Shown here: piece after piece, positions 31,541 through 42,900 of the stretch
Layout: every line of letters begins with the position of its first letter
Numbering within the stretch: the stretch's first letter is position 1
Source: Porphyra umbilicalis
Taxonomy: Eukaryota > Rhodophyta > Bangiophyceae > Bangiales > Bangiaceae
Assembly (NCBI GenBank): GCA_002049455.2
Contig: KV918924.1
Location: 101,536-165,535 of the forward strand
Length of the DNA: 64,000 nt
Direction: 5' to 3'
Notes under the pieces: model-generated
Databases searched by the model: none
Told to the model about the DNA's origin: nothing
The model's input: the letters and a program-made list of their open reading frames with translations, nothing else
Program-made: the position numbers and the translations under genes

Positions 31541-32815
31541 ATGACAAGGGCGGCCGCAGCCACTCTGGCAGGCGCGGGTGCAGCGGGCCCAGGCGGGTCC
31601 TCGGGGAGCCCCACGTGGTCCGCGTGCAGGTGCGCAGCGCAGCCAGCTTCGGGTGTGTAGGCAGCCAGCTTCGGGTGTGTAGTGAGAGGCTAGGTTGCTC
31701 ACGCGCGCGCCCGGCTAGAGTGCGTGCACGTGTGCTCGTTCTCCCCCGCGGTAGCTAGACGCAGATGAGAAAAGGGTAAGACGCTCTGTCTTCTCCCCTG
31801 CGCCTGGGGCTAGCCCCCGAGGCGCGTCCTTATATACCCTCTCAGGCGGCGCCCGCTCTCCTCACGGCACCCCGCCCCCTACCCACACCCCCCCAGCACG
31901 CCCTGCCCGCGCGCCCCGTGCGGGCTCACTCTCCCCGGTGCGGCCCCCCCCGCCCGTCCCTGTTTGCATCCCGCCAGGAGCGGTGCCCAGGCATGGGCGC
32001 CGCTGCCCGCGTGAAGCCGTTCCGCGTCCGCCCCCCCGCGCCTGCCAGGACTCCCCCACATCCTGGCCGGCGGCGACCCCACGTCGTCGGCGCGGCTGGC
32101 CACTCAGCCCGGCCGCCTGCCGTCGGTCGCGGCTGCCATGGGTTGCCCCGAGACGGGGACACCTACGGCGGCCGCCACCTGCCGGAGGACTTGACCGGGG
32201 TGCCGTGGGCGCGGGGAGCACTTGGTTGTTGCTCCCCCCGCCCCCACAACAGGGTGGCGCCCGATGCGCCCAACCCACGATCCCACGCGTGGCGCGAAAG
32301 CAGTCCCGAAATTCACCCATCGAGAAACGCCTACAGTACGTGCCCCCCCCCCCCCCCCCCCCCCCCCCAGCCGTTTCAAACGTTCAAGTGCACGGCGCGC
32401 TGGTCGCCGCTCGTCGCTTGACGATACGTGCCCCCCCCCCCCCCCCAGCCGTTTGAAACGGTGAGTGCACGGCGCGCTGGTCGCCGCTCTTCGCTTCGCG
32501 CGCCCCGCCCGAGGCGCTCCAACGATTCGCCACACACGCCCGACCGGCCGCCCCTGCCTGTTCGTCAAAGAGTCAGACCTATCATCCCTCAGCCCCGCCG
32601 CCCGCGGCGCGGCGCGGCGCGCCGCGGGCCAAACCGCCCGACCTTCCCCCCCCCCCCCCCCCCACCGCCCGACCTTCCCCCCCCCCCCCCCCCCCACCGC
32701 CCGACCTTCCCCCCCCCCCCCCCCCACCGCCCGACCTTCCCCCCCCCCCCCCCCCACCGCCCGACGCGTGGCGCCCCCCCGCCCCGGTGCGGGCGCCACC
32801 CCGCCCCCCCCCCGC
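31541..32815. other. Spacer with TATA-like box and poly-C minisatellites
   Basis: A TATATA box lies at ~31831-31836 but no convincing coding sequence follows. From 32341 there are C runs (27 C at 32343-32369, more near 32434). A ~70-bp motif (agccgttt.aaacg...gtgcacggcgcgctggtcgccgctc) is duplicated at 32370-32510. At 32635-32765 there are four or five ~30-bp units, each cgcccgaccttc plus a long C run. This is the 3' flank of the MYB gene. Confidence 0.6.
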
Positions 32816-34835
32816 CTACGGCTGCGGGTGGGCGGAGCCGAGGACGGCGGCGAGGACGGCCGCGACAATGTCGGCCGTGACGGGCGCGTCGGGCGGCGGT
32901 GGCACCACCGACGGCCCCCGCTCGTCGGCCCACCCGTCGGGCGACGGGGCGTCCCCCCATGGCCCGCCGGGGTGCTCCCCCATCCCATGAGGCGGCGGCG
33001 GCGGCGGCAGCGGTGCTGGCGGCGGCGGCGGCGGCGGTGACAGCCACAACGCCCGCGGCGGCGGCAGCGGTGCTGGCGGCGGCGGCGGCGGCGGTGACAG
33101 CCACAACGCCCGCGGCGGCGGCGGCGGCGGCGGCGGCGGTGGCAGCGGCGGCGGTGGCGCCGCCGCCGCCGCCGCCCGGTGGGCGCCGCTCCCCCAAGGC
33201 GCGGACCACCGCGCCGACGGCGTCGGCGCCGACGCGACGCGCATGAGCGCGCCGCCCCGGTGCGCGCCCGCCATCAACCACCCGTCGGCGGTGCCGCCGT
33301 CGGGGAGGGAGACGACGCCCGGGGAGCCCCCCGGGGCGCCCCGGTCGGCCGCACGCCACCCGCCGCGTGCCGCCGGGGGCGTGGCGCTGCGCGGCCACGC
33401 GTCGTGGCTGCCCGCCCGCGGCGGCGGGGGCGGCCACGCCCACGAGCCGCCGGGGGTGCCCGGCGGCGCCGCCGCGGCCGCACCCGCGGCCGCCATGGAT
33501 GGCATGCAAAAGGCGGGCGCCGCGGCCGCGGCCGCCACCGCCGCCGCTGCGTCTGCCCCGCCGCCGCCGCCGCCGCCGCCGCTGCCGCCGCCCTCGGCGC
33601 CCGCCCCGACGCCCGATGCGAGGCGGGCGACCGTTGCCAGCCGCTGCGCCGGGCTCCCCCCCCCCCCCGGCGGGCGGCGGCCGGGCGGCGGATCCCCCCT
33701 GCGCGGCACCACCCCCGCTTTTCCATTTTGCGCCAGCGGTTCTTGACTTGCGCCTCGGTGCGGTTGAGCTGTGGCCCATCCGCGTCGCCGGGCGGCCGCG
33801 GCGCGTGCGCGCGGGCGCGCACGCGCGCCGCGTGGAGCGCCTTGGCAATCAAGGACCACTTGCCCGTGCCGCACCGCATGCCAGTGGCAAAGAGGAGCGC
33901 GTCTTCCCCCTCGCTCCAGTCGGACCAGTCAATGCCCGGCCGCAGGTGGTGCTCGTACCGCTCGCGGGCTTGCTTGGGGCTCCGCCCGGGCAGCTCGGCG
34001 GCGGCTTGCACCCACCGGTCGCGGGGGCGAGGGACGCGCTCCGCCACGACGGCGAGGACCGCGTCTTCGGCGGGCGTCCACGGGTTCTTGGCCGACTGTG
34101 GGCGGCGGAGGGGGGTGGTGGCGGCCGCGGGGCGTTTGCGGCCTTTGGTGGCCGCCGCTGCCGCCGCCGCCGCCGCCGCCGCGACGGTCGTCGTGTCGGA
34201 CGTGGTAAGCGCGCCGAGGAGGGGCGGCGGGGCCTCCGAAAGGGGGGCGTCCAAACACGCGGCGGCCGGGCTCGCGGGCAGGGACGCGGACGGTGGGGCG
34301 TGCGCCGTGCCCGCCGTCGCCTTCTCTGCCGAGCAGCTCAAGAAGGAGGATGTCGACCAGTCGGTCCGAGACGTGGGCGCGGACTGCGCCGTTGGGGCGA
34401 CCACGGCTTGGCCGCCGCCGCCGCCGCCGCTGCCGATGGTGCGGGCGCCAATGGTGTCGGCCGCGGCGCCGACGGCGGCTGCCGCCACCGTCGGTTGGCG
34501 GGCACCCGACGCGCCAACCCCGTGCTGCGGCGACACCCCGCCGCCGCCGCTGGCGCCGCCCGTCGGTGCCTCGGGCGCGCCCGCCCACACCGGTCCATAC
34601 GCGTCGGCGCCGCCAACCGACGGCGCACCACCGCCATCACCGCTGCCGCCCGACAGCGAGGCGGTCGGCCAGTCGAGTGCGAGGTCGGGCGGCGGCGGCG
34701 TCGGCAGCCAAAACAGTGGCGGCAGCGTCGACGGCGGTCGGTGGGGGTGGAGCACGTCCGTGGCCGCCCCCGCCCGCGGCGGGCCGGCCGAGAAGGCGGG
34801 CACGCCCCAGCCGAGCGCCGTCGCGCGGTCATCGC

Positions 34836-34883
<48 letters not shown>

Positions 34884-35550
34884 GGGCGAGCGGGGTGGGC
34901 CGTTGTATCGCGACGGCTGGCACGGGCCAGTTGGGGGGGGTGGCGCCGCCGCCGCCGCCCTCACCGGCCGTGGCGCCGGCGTCGGCGGCGCGCATTGGTA
35001 GCAGGGCGTCACCGCCACCGGCCACCTCTCGGCTAGGAGGCACGCTGTGGGGGGGGGGGGAGGGCGCCACGAAGAGCACATCCGTCGGTGGCCAGGCGGC
35101 GGCGGCGGGTGGCGGCCGGTTGGGGGGTGGGGGCGCGCCGCCCCCAGAGGTTGGCGGCGGCCGGTTGGGGGGTGGGGGCGCGCCGCCCCCAGAGGTTGGC
35201 GGCGGCGCATCGTCGACCGGCGGCCACGACATGCCGGCAGTGCTCCGTGTTCGTCCGTGTCGATTGGGGAAGACGTCGCCGGGGCGCACCGCCCGCCAGC
35301 TCCCCCGGTCGGCGGCGACCGTCGCCGTTGGCATCCAGCGTACCGGCCCGGACGGGCGTCGTTTGGGCGCGGCGCCGCCTCTACGGTCGAATGGAGCGCG
35401 ACCGGCCAGTACTTGCCGCCTCTGGGTACGGAGGCGGGTGCACGGGCGGAGGGTCGGGGAGGCGAGCCGGCGGCCGTCGGGGCTCGACGCCGACGGCAAG
35501 CCGACGGGAGGAAGGCCAAGGCGATGGGGTGATCGAAATGGACGGCGCAC
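32816..35550 (-). CDS. R2R3-type MYB transcription factor
   Basis: Minus-strand gene. The N-terminal ~350 residues are Pro/Gly/Ala low complexity and include a duplicated PPTSGGGAPPPPNRP unit. A stretch of acidic/Ser character (RTDWSTSSFLSCSAEK) and a basic KGRKRP patch lead into two Myb repeats at about 34095-33700: R2 with NPWTPAEDAVLAVVAERV ... RWVQAAAELPGRSPKQARERY, and R3 with DWSDWSEGEDALLF ... KWSLIAKAL ... RTEAQVKNRWRKMEKRGW. R3 contains an 18-residue insert whose DNA (33769-33822) could be a 54-bp intron. The frame changes in the C run at 33658-33668, after which a Gly/Ala/Pro C-terminus continues to TAG at 32816. Start is uncertain: the frame is open from 35550, with ATG at 35232 (MSWPPVDDAPPP) a good alternative. 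Nuclear DNA-binding regulator by family; targets unknown. Not inside a transposon. Confidence 0.82.
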
Positions 35551-35759
35551 GGGAAACGAGGGAACGGCCGCGGGGGGGGGAGGGGGCGGACGGCACCGGC
35601 GGCAGCAACGTGACCCCAGCGGTCAACCGCGTTGCACGTGATCAACCGTCTCCGTTTGTTTTCGAGCATACGAGGGCCCTTGACAGTAAAAGATGCGCCT
35701 TTCTCTGGGCTTTCTGTTGGTGTGTTTTCTCCCCCTCCGCTGTTGTATTATTGTAGCAG

Positions 35760-35847
35760 CGCCGCACCAACAGATCGGCTGTCGTTTGCCAGTTGCCAAG
35801 CAAACATTTCTGTTCGGCGATCTGTTGGTTTTCCCCGTGCAGCGACG
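35760..35847. mobile_element. Right-end fragment of family R
   Basis: The sequence ending ...tctgttggttttccccgtgcagcgacg is the right terminus of family R. It is an almost perfect inverted copy of the left end of copy 2 (36005), so the two ends face each other across ~157 bp and form a large potential hairpin. Confidence 0.65.
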
Positions 35848-36004
35848 TTAGGTTTGAGACCCCCTCCGACCAGCCGACGCCGATCTTGTCGCGCCGATGC
35901 GGTTTCAAACCTCCTCCACAGCGGGCAGGGGGACCAGCGGCGGTCGACGGGCGGGACAGGCGGGCGACTGCCGCTGCCGCCGCCGCGTCGGCGGTGGCCC
36001 CTGT

Positions 36005-37286
36005 CGTCGTTGCACGGGGAAAACCAACATATCGCCGAACAGAAATGTTTCTTTGTCAACACGCAAACAAGAGCCAATCTGTTAGTCCGTCTGGTCGGGC
36101 AACAAAGCCCGAACAGACCGCCATTGTGTTCGCCGATACTGTTGACCACTCTCGAGGGGGAACCATGCATGTGCTAGGCCCTCATCAGCGGAACGTCCCC
36201 AATCCGGTGCCTAACCAAGAACCAAGAGAGGTTGCATCACTATGCATACTTAAACATCCAACTGTCGACTAATGCATGCTCGCATCATCAAACATATCCG
36301 CACGTTTGTTCGAAACTTCACAGCGTTGTTGGACCAGCGGCATCATGCAATCACCCTGTGAGACCGCACCGTGGAAGGCTGCCTTCCACCTCGCACTCCC
36401 AGCCACCCACGCCCCGCCCACCGTCGTCACCCATGTCTTCTTCGCCCACCGGAGGCTACCGCCAACTTTCTTGTAACACGCTGCCGCTTTGCCGCCCTTC
36501 CCCCCAACGCCACCATTCCGTCTCGTCCCACTGCGGCTCCTTGCCATTGCCTCGCCTTCCCACCCGCCATGTGGACGCATCCCCTCCATGAGCGCTTCTC
36601 GACGCCAAGCGTACGTTCCATGCCACACTCCCCGTCGGCGAATGCCCCCCTACCCCAACCCCCCCGTGTGCTCCTCCTGGTCCGTCTTCTTCCCACCTCG
36701 ACATGCACTAAACAGTTGTTGCCGCACGACCGTGGATCCGCGGTTCTTCCGGCTGGGTGGCTGCATGTGACGTGAGCTTGGTTTGTTTTTGACGTTGCTG
36801 ACAATGGATGGACTGACTTTCTGCTGTGCTCAGTGTGTTCTTTACTTGTCCTTCTGGGCACAGTGTTTCTTTCACATGGAACTGTTGAGATGTCTGTGTC
36901 CACCGGGCTGTCGGTCGTCGCGTTGAGCGTAGAGATGGTAGCGCGCAAAACAAAATGGACGTGGGTCTCTCGGCACATCGGGAAGGTCCAGCCCGAGGTG
37001 CAACGGTCAAACCAAATCATCAAATCCCATATATTTTTAAATTATAGGCAAAGGACTCTGAAATACATTACCTCATTGTGTCGTGTAAGACGCTGTCATC
37101 TAAAGCTCTATCTAAGACAGTGGAGCTCGTGTGCCCTGCATGTTGCGCCCGTTTCTGGCACGATCCCGCGATCCAGAGCCGCGCAGCCGAACATTAACAG
37201 AACAGAATCGCGTTTGTTGCCTCCTTGTTCGGTAACGCGCGCCGGAATAGAATCGCGTTCTGTTGAGGCTCCTCCGTGCAGCGACG
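36005..37286. mobile_element. Family R inverted-repeat transposon, copy 2 (uninterrupted)
   Basis: 1.28 kb; left end cgtcgttgcacgggg at 36005, right end ccgtgcagcgacg finishing at 37286, with GAACAGA/TCTGTTC subterminal palindromes. Homologous along its length to copy 1, roughly 70-75% identical by eye. At ~36985 it has the uninterrupted version of the DIRS insertion site. A minus-strand frame at 36427-37023 is also partly open in copy 1, with similar residues such as NTVPRR and AHV.C.HPA.RTA, but no known domain. Confidence 0.75.
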
Positions 37287-37775
37287 GTGGCTGCGGCGGG
37301 TGCAGGGGCGGGGGCAGTGCCGGCCGGTGCTCCTGGCGGTGGCGCCCCCGCCGCGGGGGCGGCGGCAATTGCCGCCGCCACGTGGTCATTGCAATCATGG
37401 CGCTGAGCGCCCGAGGCAAGCACCGCGCGTGACAGTCGCGCGCGACGGCCCCCCACGCCGCCCGCACGATGCTGGCCACGCCCGTGGGGCGGGGTTCCGC
37501 TTGCGCTGGGGTCCCACCTACAGCGTTCCCGCCTTTTGGGGTGACGTGGTGCGCAGGAGCCTCGGGTGCGACCACGAGGCAGAGGTTATGGCGTGGCGAT
37601 CTTCTGCGGGCTGCTGGCCCGGCCCAAGAGGGAGCAGCGGCCCACAACGCGGCGGATGTCAACCACCAGTGAATTCTCTGCTGTGCGGTTGGCCCCGCAC
37701 GACACTCGGCAGGGCCGCCGAGGCGGCGTGGTGGCGAACCTGCGGGCCGCCAGTGCCCCACGGCGCGCCCTGCAT
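37287..37775. other. Spacer between family R copy 2 and the Plavaka-like element
   Basis: GC-rich, with a (ggcggcggcaattgccgccgcc) palindrome near 37358-37381. Open frames on both strands show no recognisable domain. Confidence 0.4.
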
Positions 37776-38336
37776 CGTCAGAACAGTGGTCATCCTGAAC
37801 GGGAGGAAATCCCGTTCAGGCGTTATTTACGGCACTGCACCTGAACAGCCAAACTCCCGTCACAAACATTGTTCAGGTGCACGGATCTGGTCTCGTGCTT
37901 CTCTGCAGAGCAGATCAGGATCACATGACTGCTACCATAACCACGAATAATCATCGCTATCAGGCGCAGCGGAGCACGGCGGGCATGCGGGGCGACGAGC
38001 GCCTGGGTGCGACGTATGAGGACCGCGCGTGCTGCGTTTATTTTTTTGTTTCGGGCTGCCCCGCTGCCTGGGAGCGGCACCGTGCTTCAGTGATTTTGCT
38101 GTACATGGGTGTGGAAATGGCAACAGCGTCTCTTGGCCAGAGCGGACCCTGCAGTGGGCAAAAAGAACAGCAACCTCGCCGCGCTGCTCGCCGCCATGCG
38201 GGTGCCCCTCTCCACGCTACCGACAGACAAGCACTCAACAGCTGCTATGCACGCACTGGTGGCCTCTCCTCCATACACAAGAACACAAACAGGCACGGCG
38301 TCGGGGCCCCAACCGACTGCCACGTGCAGACGGCCC

Positions 38337-40505
38337 TTACTCCTCCTTGTCACCCTCTTCATCGTCATCGTTCTCGATGACGCACTGTGAAGCCCGCTGC
38401 GCCTCACGTAGGCGCAGCATCTCAGCAGTTCGGGCAAACGCCCGACGGCGACGCTCGGCGTGCGCGCGCTCGAACTCGAGCCGCTCCGCTGCTCGTGCCG
38501 CACGGTACGCCGGAGACTGCTCGTCCTCGTGATCCTCGTCCCCGGCCTCCAGCTCTCTCTCGCCGTCGTCGCCTTCCGGCGGCTCCTCTCCGTCGCCGGG
38601 ATGCATCCCCTCATTGATGCCAGCCATCCAGTCTTCCGCCGCGCCGTCGTCACCGCCGTCTCCGTCGCCACGCGAGCCGTCGTCGTCGTCGTCATCTGCG
38701 TCGTTACCGTCGTCAGCCGCGTCTTCGTTCGACCCATCCTCCCGGTCCCCGCCGTTGCCACCCACCGGCACTGCTCCGTCAGGGGGCGGGGGCGCGTGGT
38801 CGGCCATGGCGCGACCAGGCCACTCACCGTCGAGCACGCGCAGACCGTTGACTGCCCGGTCGCCTTGCACGGCGAGAAGGACACTCAGCGTCCCCATCTC
38901 TCTTTTCCACTCGTCGCGGTGGCCGACGTTGAGGCCTGAAGACATCACAGCGTTGCCCTCAGCGTCGACCGGGGCCGCCCGCATCTGTAGATGCTGGCGC
39001 ACCTTGAGCGCCAAGAGCGCAACATGCGCCAACCGGCAGACGACGTTGCGGGGGCCCCCGCGAGACGGACCCGGCTCGGAGAAGTTGCGCAAGCGCATGC
39101 GGTCGAACACCGCGTGCGCCGCGTGCATCAATGCCGCGCGGCAGCCTGCGTCGAGGATGAAGGTGTCGTTGGCGAGCATGTCGGACGCCTCCGTGGGCGC
39201 AAATACCACCTCGTGCTTGGTGCGAGTGCCTCGCACGCGCCTCAAAGTGCCGAGGCCCTCTTCGCTGTGCATGTGGGATGAAAAGGTGCTCACTGCCGTA
39301 ATACCAATGCGTTGGTAGAAATGCGACACGCCACGATGCAGAAAGCGGTAGGCCGGCGTCTTGCGCTTAGCGGCCACGGTTCGCACCGGGGCGTTGGGTG
39401 CGTCTGCCTGCTCGTTCTTCTTGACGCGTACAGGGAGGCGCCACTTGCCCTGCAGCATGGATGCCGCTCGGACCGCGCTCACGCCCATGATGTCGACAAT
39501 CTTGTTTTGCAGGTACTCGTTGATTGTGGCCGATGACGGCCAAACTTCCGAAGCGCATTGCGCGTTGGCAAAGTTGTGCTGCAGCCACTCCACGAGCACC
39601 GGCCGTAGCTCGACAATCCACGCGGCGTCCTCCTCCTCCCGGTCCGGCCGCAAATCGGGCGTAGGGGGAGGCCCGGCACTCCTTTGCGAAGGCGGCAGCG
39701 CCTGTCCCGCCGCAACCTTCTCGCGCACCTCAAGCATGAGGTCGCGGTTGGTCGAAACGAGCTCCAAGACGTTCTCCAGCATGACCTCCATGGAGTCAAT
39801 CTTGTTGATGGCCAAGCGCTGCTGTGAGCTGGTCAAAGCCATCACCCTCTTGACTGCCGTAATCTCACGTCGCACGGACGCAAACCCGAGGCTTGTTGTA
39901 GACACAACGTCGTCCATGGCGGTGCCGTCGGGAGGCGCTGCAGCTTGGGCCATGCCGCCGCGACCACGCGGCAAGGACGGACTCTGGCGCCGAGGGCGCG
40001 TCGGTGACGGGCTGGGTGTCCCACGAGGGGTCGCAGCTCGCGGACGACGCACGACACGGCTCGCTCCTGCACCAGCCGTGGTCAGTGTCTCACCGGACTG
40101 CGGGTGCCGGGGTAGCGCACTAAGCGGCGTGTCCAGCATCTCTTCGTCAGACACGTTGCCGCCGTCCGCGCCGCCGGCACTTGCCGTACTACTGCTCGCC
40201 GCACCAGCAGGGGGGCGGCCTGCAGATCGGGCGTGCGCTGCACTGCTGCCCGGAGCACCACCTAAGCAGCCGCCCGCAACGAGGGGGTAGGACACGCCGC
40301 TTCCCTCGGAGCCACCGTTGCATCCAGCCCCAACTCGTGTGTGCGTCACGCTCGTGTCCGCCGTACCGCCAACTGCCACGCCCACAGAGGGATCTACCGG
40401 CTGCGGCTGGCGGCAAGGAGGCGGCGGTGGCAGTCGGGACCCAATCGCGATGGCGTGCCGCGGCTCAACGGCAGGAGTCGCATGAGGGAGAGTTGCCGCC
40501 GACAT
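38337..40505 (-). CDS. Unknown ~720-aa coiled-coil/acidic protein encoded by the Plavaka-like element
   Basis: First in-frame ATG at 40505 (MSAATLPHATPAVEP); the frame is open a little further upstream and is probably the last exon of a longer gene. Residues ~1-210 are Ser/Pro/Arg-rich and disordered. A helical segment follows (FASVRREITAVKRVMALTSS ... INKIDSMEVMLENVLELVST). The globular middle has AAWIVELRPVLVEWLQHNFA, INEYLQNKIVDIMGVSAV, YRFLHRGVSHFYQRIGITAV and NVVCRLAHVALLALKVRQHL. The C-terminal ~150 residues are strongly acidic (runs of Asp) with an Arg/Glu helix, ending NDDDEEGDKEE before TAA. I recognise no family. It lies inside the transposon ends on the strand opposite the transposase, so it is probably a transposition accessory or regulatory protein; that is inference. 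Confidence 0.72.
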   Translation of the reverse strand: MSAATLPHATPAVEPRHAIAIGSRLPPPPPCRQPQPVDPSVGVAVGGTADTSVTHTRVGAGCNGGSEGSGVSYPLVAGGCLGGAPGSSAAHARSAGRPPAGAASSSTASAGGADGGNVSDEEMLDTPLSALPRHPQSGETLTTAGAGASRVVRRPRAATPRGTPSPSPTRPRRQSPSLPRGRGGMAQAAAPPDGTAMDDVVSTTSLGFASVRREITAVKRVMALTSSQQRLAINKIDSMEVMLENVLELVSTNRDLMLEVREKVAAGQALPPSQRSAGPPPTPDLRPDREEEDAAWIVELRPVLVEWLQHNFANAQCASEVWPSSATINEYLQNKIVDIMGVSAVRAASMLQGKWRLPVRVKKNEQADAPNAPVRTVAAKRKTPAYRFLHRGVSHFYQRIGITAVSTFSSHMHSEEGLGTLRRVRGTRTKHEVVFAPTEASDMLANDTFILDAGCRAALMHAAHAVFDRMRLRNFSEPGPSRGGPRNVVCRLAHVALLALKVRQHLQMRAAPVDAEGNAVMSSGLNVGHRDEWKREMGTLSVLLAVQGDRAVNGLRVLDGEWPGRAMADHAPPPPDGAVPVGGNGGDREDGSNEDAADDGNDADDDDDDGSRGDGDGGDDGAAEDWMAGINEGMHPGDGEEPPEGDDGERELEAGDEDHEDEQSPAYRAARAAERLEFERAHAERRRRAFARTAEMLRLREAQRASQCVIENDDDEEGDKEE

Positions 40506-40548
40506 CACTGCCGCCGCCGCTGAAGCGGAACGGCCGCCCTGCGCTTGG

Positions 40549-42108
40549 CTAGCGACCGGCAGCACGCTGCATACACCCAGGCCAAGCCGCCAGTCTTGAA
40601 CAGCTGCGTCGCGCGCCCCGACGACAGAGCCGCCGCCAGCAATTCACGGCCCACCAGCACGGAACGCTCCATAGCCGGAGGTCGACGGCTCGCCGGAGGG
40701 GAGCGTACCAAAGGCAGCAGCGCCGTGGAGGAACGCGCGGTGACTCGGCCGGAAAGGGGCGGTGCTCGGGCCGGCGACCGATACTCCGTCCTGGTGATGG
40801 CCTTGGTGGTAAGGCATCGGCACGCTCACCCCATGGTGGCCTGCACAAGCGTTGCTGCCTGCGTCGTGGATCTCGCTTGGGGTGCCGACTTAGTTGTCGG
40901 GGTTGCCAACGAAGGCATACTTGGTGCCGTAGTAGAACTTCTGCCACATGTTGACGGGAGCAGCGGGTGGACTCACGGGCACAGAAAGGAGATCAAGACG
41001 GCGCGTGGTGTGGCGGCAAGTCAGATACAGCTCGAAGATGGGACAGACGGTGTTGCGGCGGTGCTGATATAGGTCAGTGGCGGGTGCCAAAGTTGGGTCG
41101 CTTCCCTGAAGGGCTTGCGTCAGCAAGGGCCTTGGACGCTCAGAGGCGCTCGAGGAGCGGCGATGCCTGCTCCGGGCTCAAAACAACCCGCCATCCAACA
41201 CGCGACACACAGGTGCATGGCGGCTCCTGTTGCTGGCCGTTCAGGTGAACGCGCGCCACGTGCTGAGAGCCCCCCTCTCGTCCGCAGAAAGCACACAACC
41301 AAAGGTCGGCGTCTGGCGAGAGCACAGCGTCCGAGAGCCTGGCAGACGCACGCAACTGCCATATCATGCACAAAAACCAAGTCGGGGTGGTCACAGCCAA
41401 GAAAGGGCAGTAGATTCTGTTGACATAACGGCGCGAGGACCCGGGGGGTCAGCACTCCGTGAGCTCCGAACACAAGACCCTCGGCTGCGAAGCAAGGAGA
41501 AGCAAACAGAGAGCGACTGCCATAGCCTGCAATTTCACAGTGATGCCGCCGCCTCACGGGGCGGACCCGAGCTGCTGGTCAGTCCACCTAACAAAGCACG
41601 CTCTTTGGGGTTACGCACCCCGATTGTCCTCCAAAGACACCCCCGAAGCACCCTCTTACCGTGTCCTCAGCATCAAATGGTCCCACGTGTGACAGAAAGG
41701 GAAACAAGGCAAGGGCGTTGTGGTGGAGTGCTCTTGGTAGCGTATCGAGACCCGGTATGCAGAGACCGCCACAGCAGCTTTGGCAGATGGCACCTGCGCC
41801 TGTGACAACGCCATTGCAGTAGCGACGGCCGCGACGTCACGCAGGGGGGGGAGGAGCGCACGACCATAGTGCGGCAGGAACGAGGGTTGGACAGCTCTTT
41901 CCACCACCGAAGATCGATTGGGAAGTGGCGGTCTGCGCGAGGACACGCCTCCGAGGGCGATGCGACCGCGGTCGTGGAGAGTGGGGAGGCAAATGCACTG
42001 CTCAGTGATTGGGATTTGGAAGTCACGAGCATTGCGAGCAATTCGTGTCTAGCTCCTTCCCTCATGAGGGCTACAAAAGTATATGGCCCGCGCTCGTTGG
42101 CTGCAGCC
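40549..42108 (-). other. Probable upstream exons of the ~720-aa element gene
   Basis: Several minus-strand frames look coding but are separated by stops and frame changes: MAAANERGPYTFVALMREGA (from 42108), VERAVQPSFLPHYGRALLPP (~41905), ADLWLCAFCGREGGSQHVAR with a Cys/His pattern (~41310), NTVCPIFELYLTCRHTTRRL to MWQKFYYGTKYAFVGNPDN (~41060-40893), and LVGRELLAAALSSGRATQLF (~40665). They point toward the large ORF and could be exons, or one decayed reading frame. Splice sites cannot be settled by eye. Confidence 0.4.
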
Positions 42109-42549
42109 ATGGTGGGCTCCTGCTTGTCTACGCTAAGGGCTGCGAAATAACCTAAATTTCCATGTAAGCGTAGAGTACACAGCGTGTCTGACTGAGTAAC
42201 TCTATCGCTGCAGGACCTCCGGCCTTGCACCACTCCTCGTTGCGCCCCCGATTCGTGACAGGCCGCGTCTTGCAGCCTCTGAGGACATGCTCCACTGCCC
42301 CCCCCCCCCCGCCCCGGCTGCCAAGTGCCGGCCTCTGTGGCAGACGGATCGCCGCCGCGAGACTTTCCTGGTGGCCACCTGGTCGCTACTTTGAGAACGT
42401 GTTTCTATGGGCCTTGCTTCGAGTCGCACGACGCTGGACCACCACGACCACTGCCTACGGCAGGCGTTGCGAGACGGTTTCCCGGCTGCATCTGGCGGTG
42501 TCCTAGGCCCCCTCGCCTGTGTTTTACGCCGTATGGGGGCGGAGAGCTG

Positions 42550-42900
42550 CGGAACCGGTGCTGGTCTCGTTACCGTCGCACGCCAGCGCGTTACGCAATG
42601 GCGTGCGGTCGGCACCCGTCAGGGTGCCGACCGTCCTGAAACGATTATGCGGTGGGGGGAGGGGATGAGAGACCTGGCACGGCTGGTGATCTCGATACCG
42701 TCGCACGCCACTGCGTCACGTACTGGCGTGCGGTCAGCACCTGCCGTGGTGCCCGCCGTCCTGGCATGATGTTGTTGTGGGGGGGGGGGTCGCAGTCCTG
42801 GCGCGGCTGGTGGTCTCGGGGCCCTGGTGATGCGCTCGGATGCCGTCATAGCACCACTTGCGCGCGTTGCGCAATGGGCGGCGATCGGCACTCGTAGAGG
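42550..42900. repeat. ~121-bp degenerate tandem repeat, three units
   Basis: Units begin ggctggtctcg-like at ~42557, 42679 and 42799. Each has ccgtcgcacgcca.cgcgt, tggcgtgcggtcggcacc and a g-run. Lies in the centre of the Plavaka-like element between its divergent genes. Confidence 0.65.

Noticed and set aside
31862-32320. 152-codon minus-strand frame starting MGEFRDCFRATRG
   Set aside because: Low complexity, no domain, and the sequence lies in repeat-rich 3' flank DNA.
42550-42900. CRISPR-like array
   Set aside because: Only three degenerate ~121-bp units with no conserved short repeat and no spacer pattern; the context is eukaryotic.
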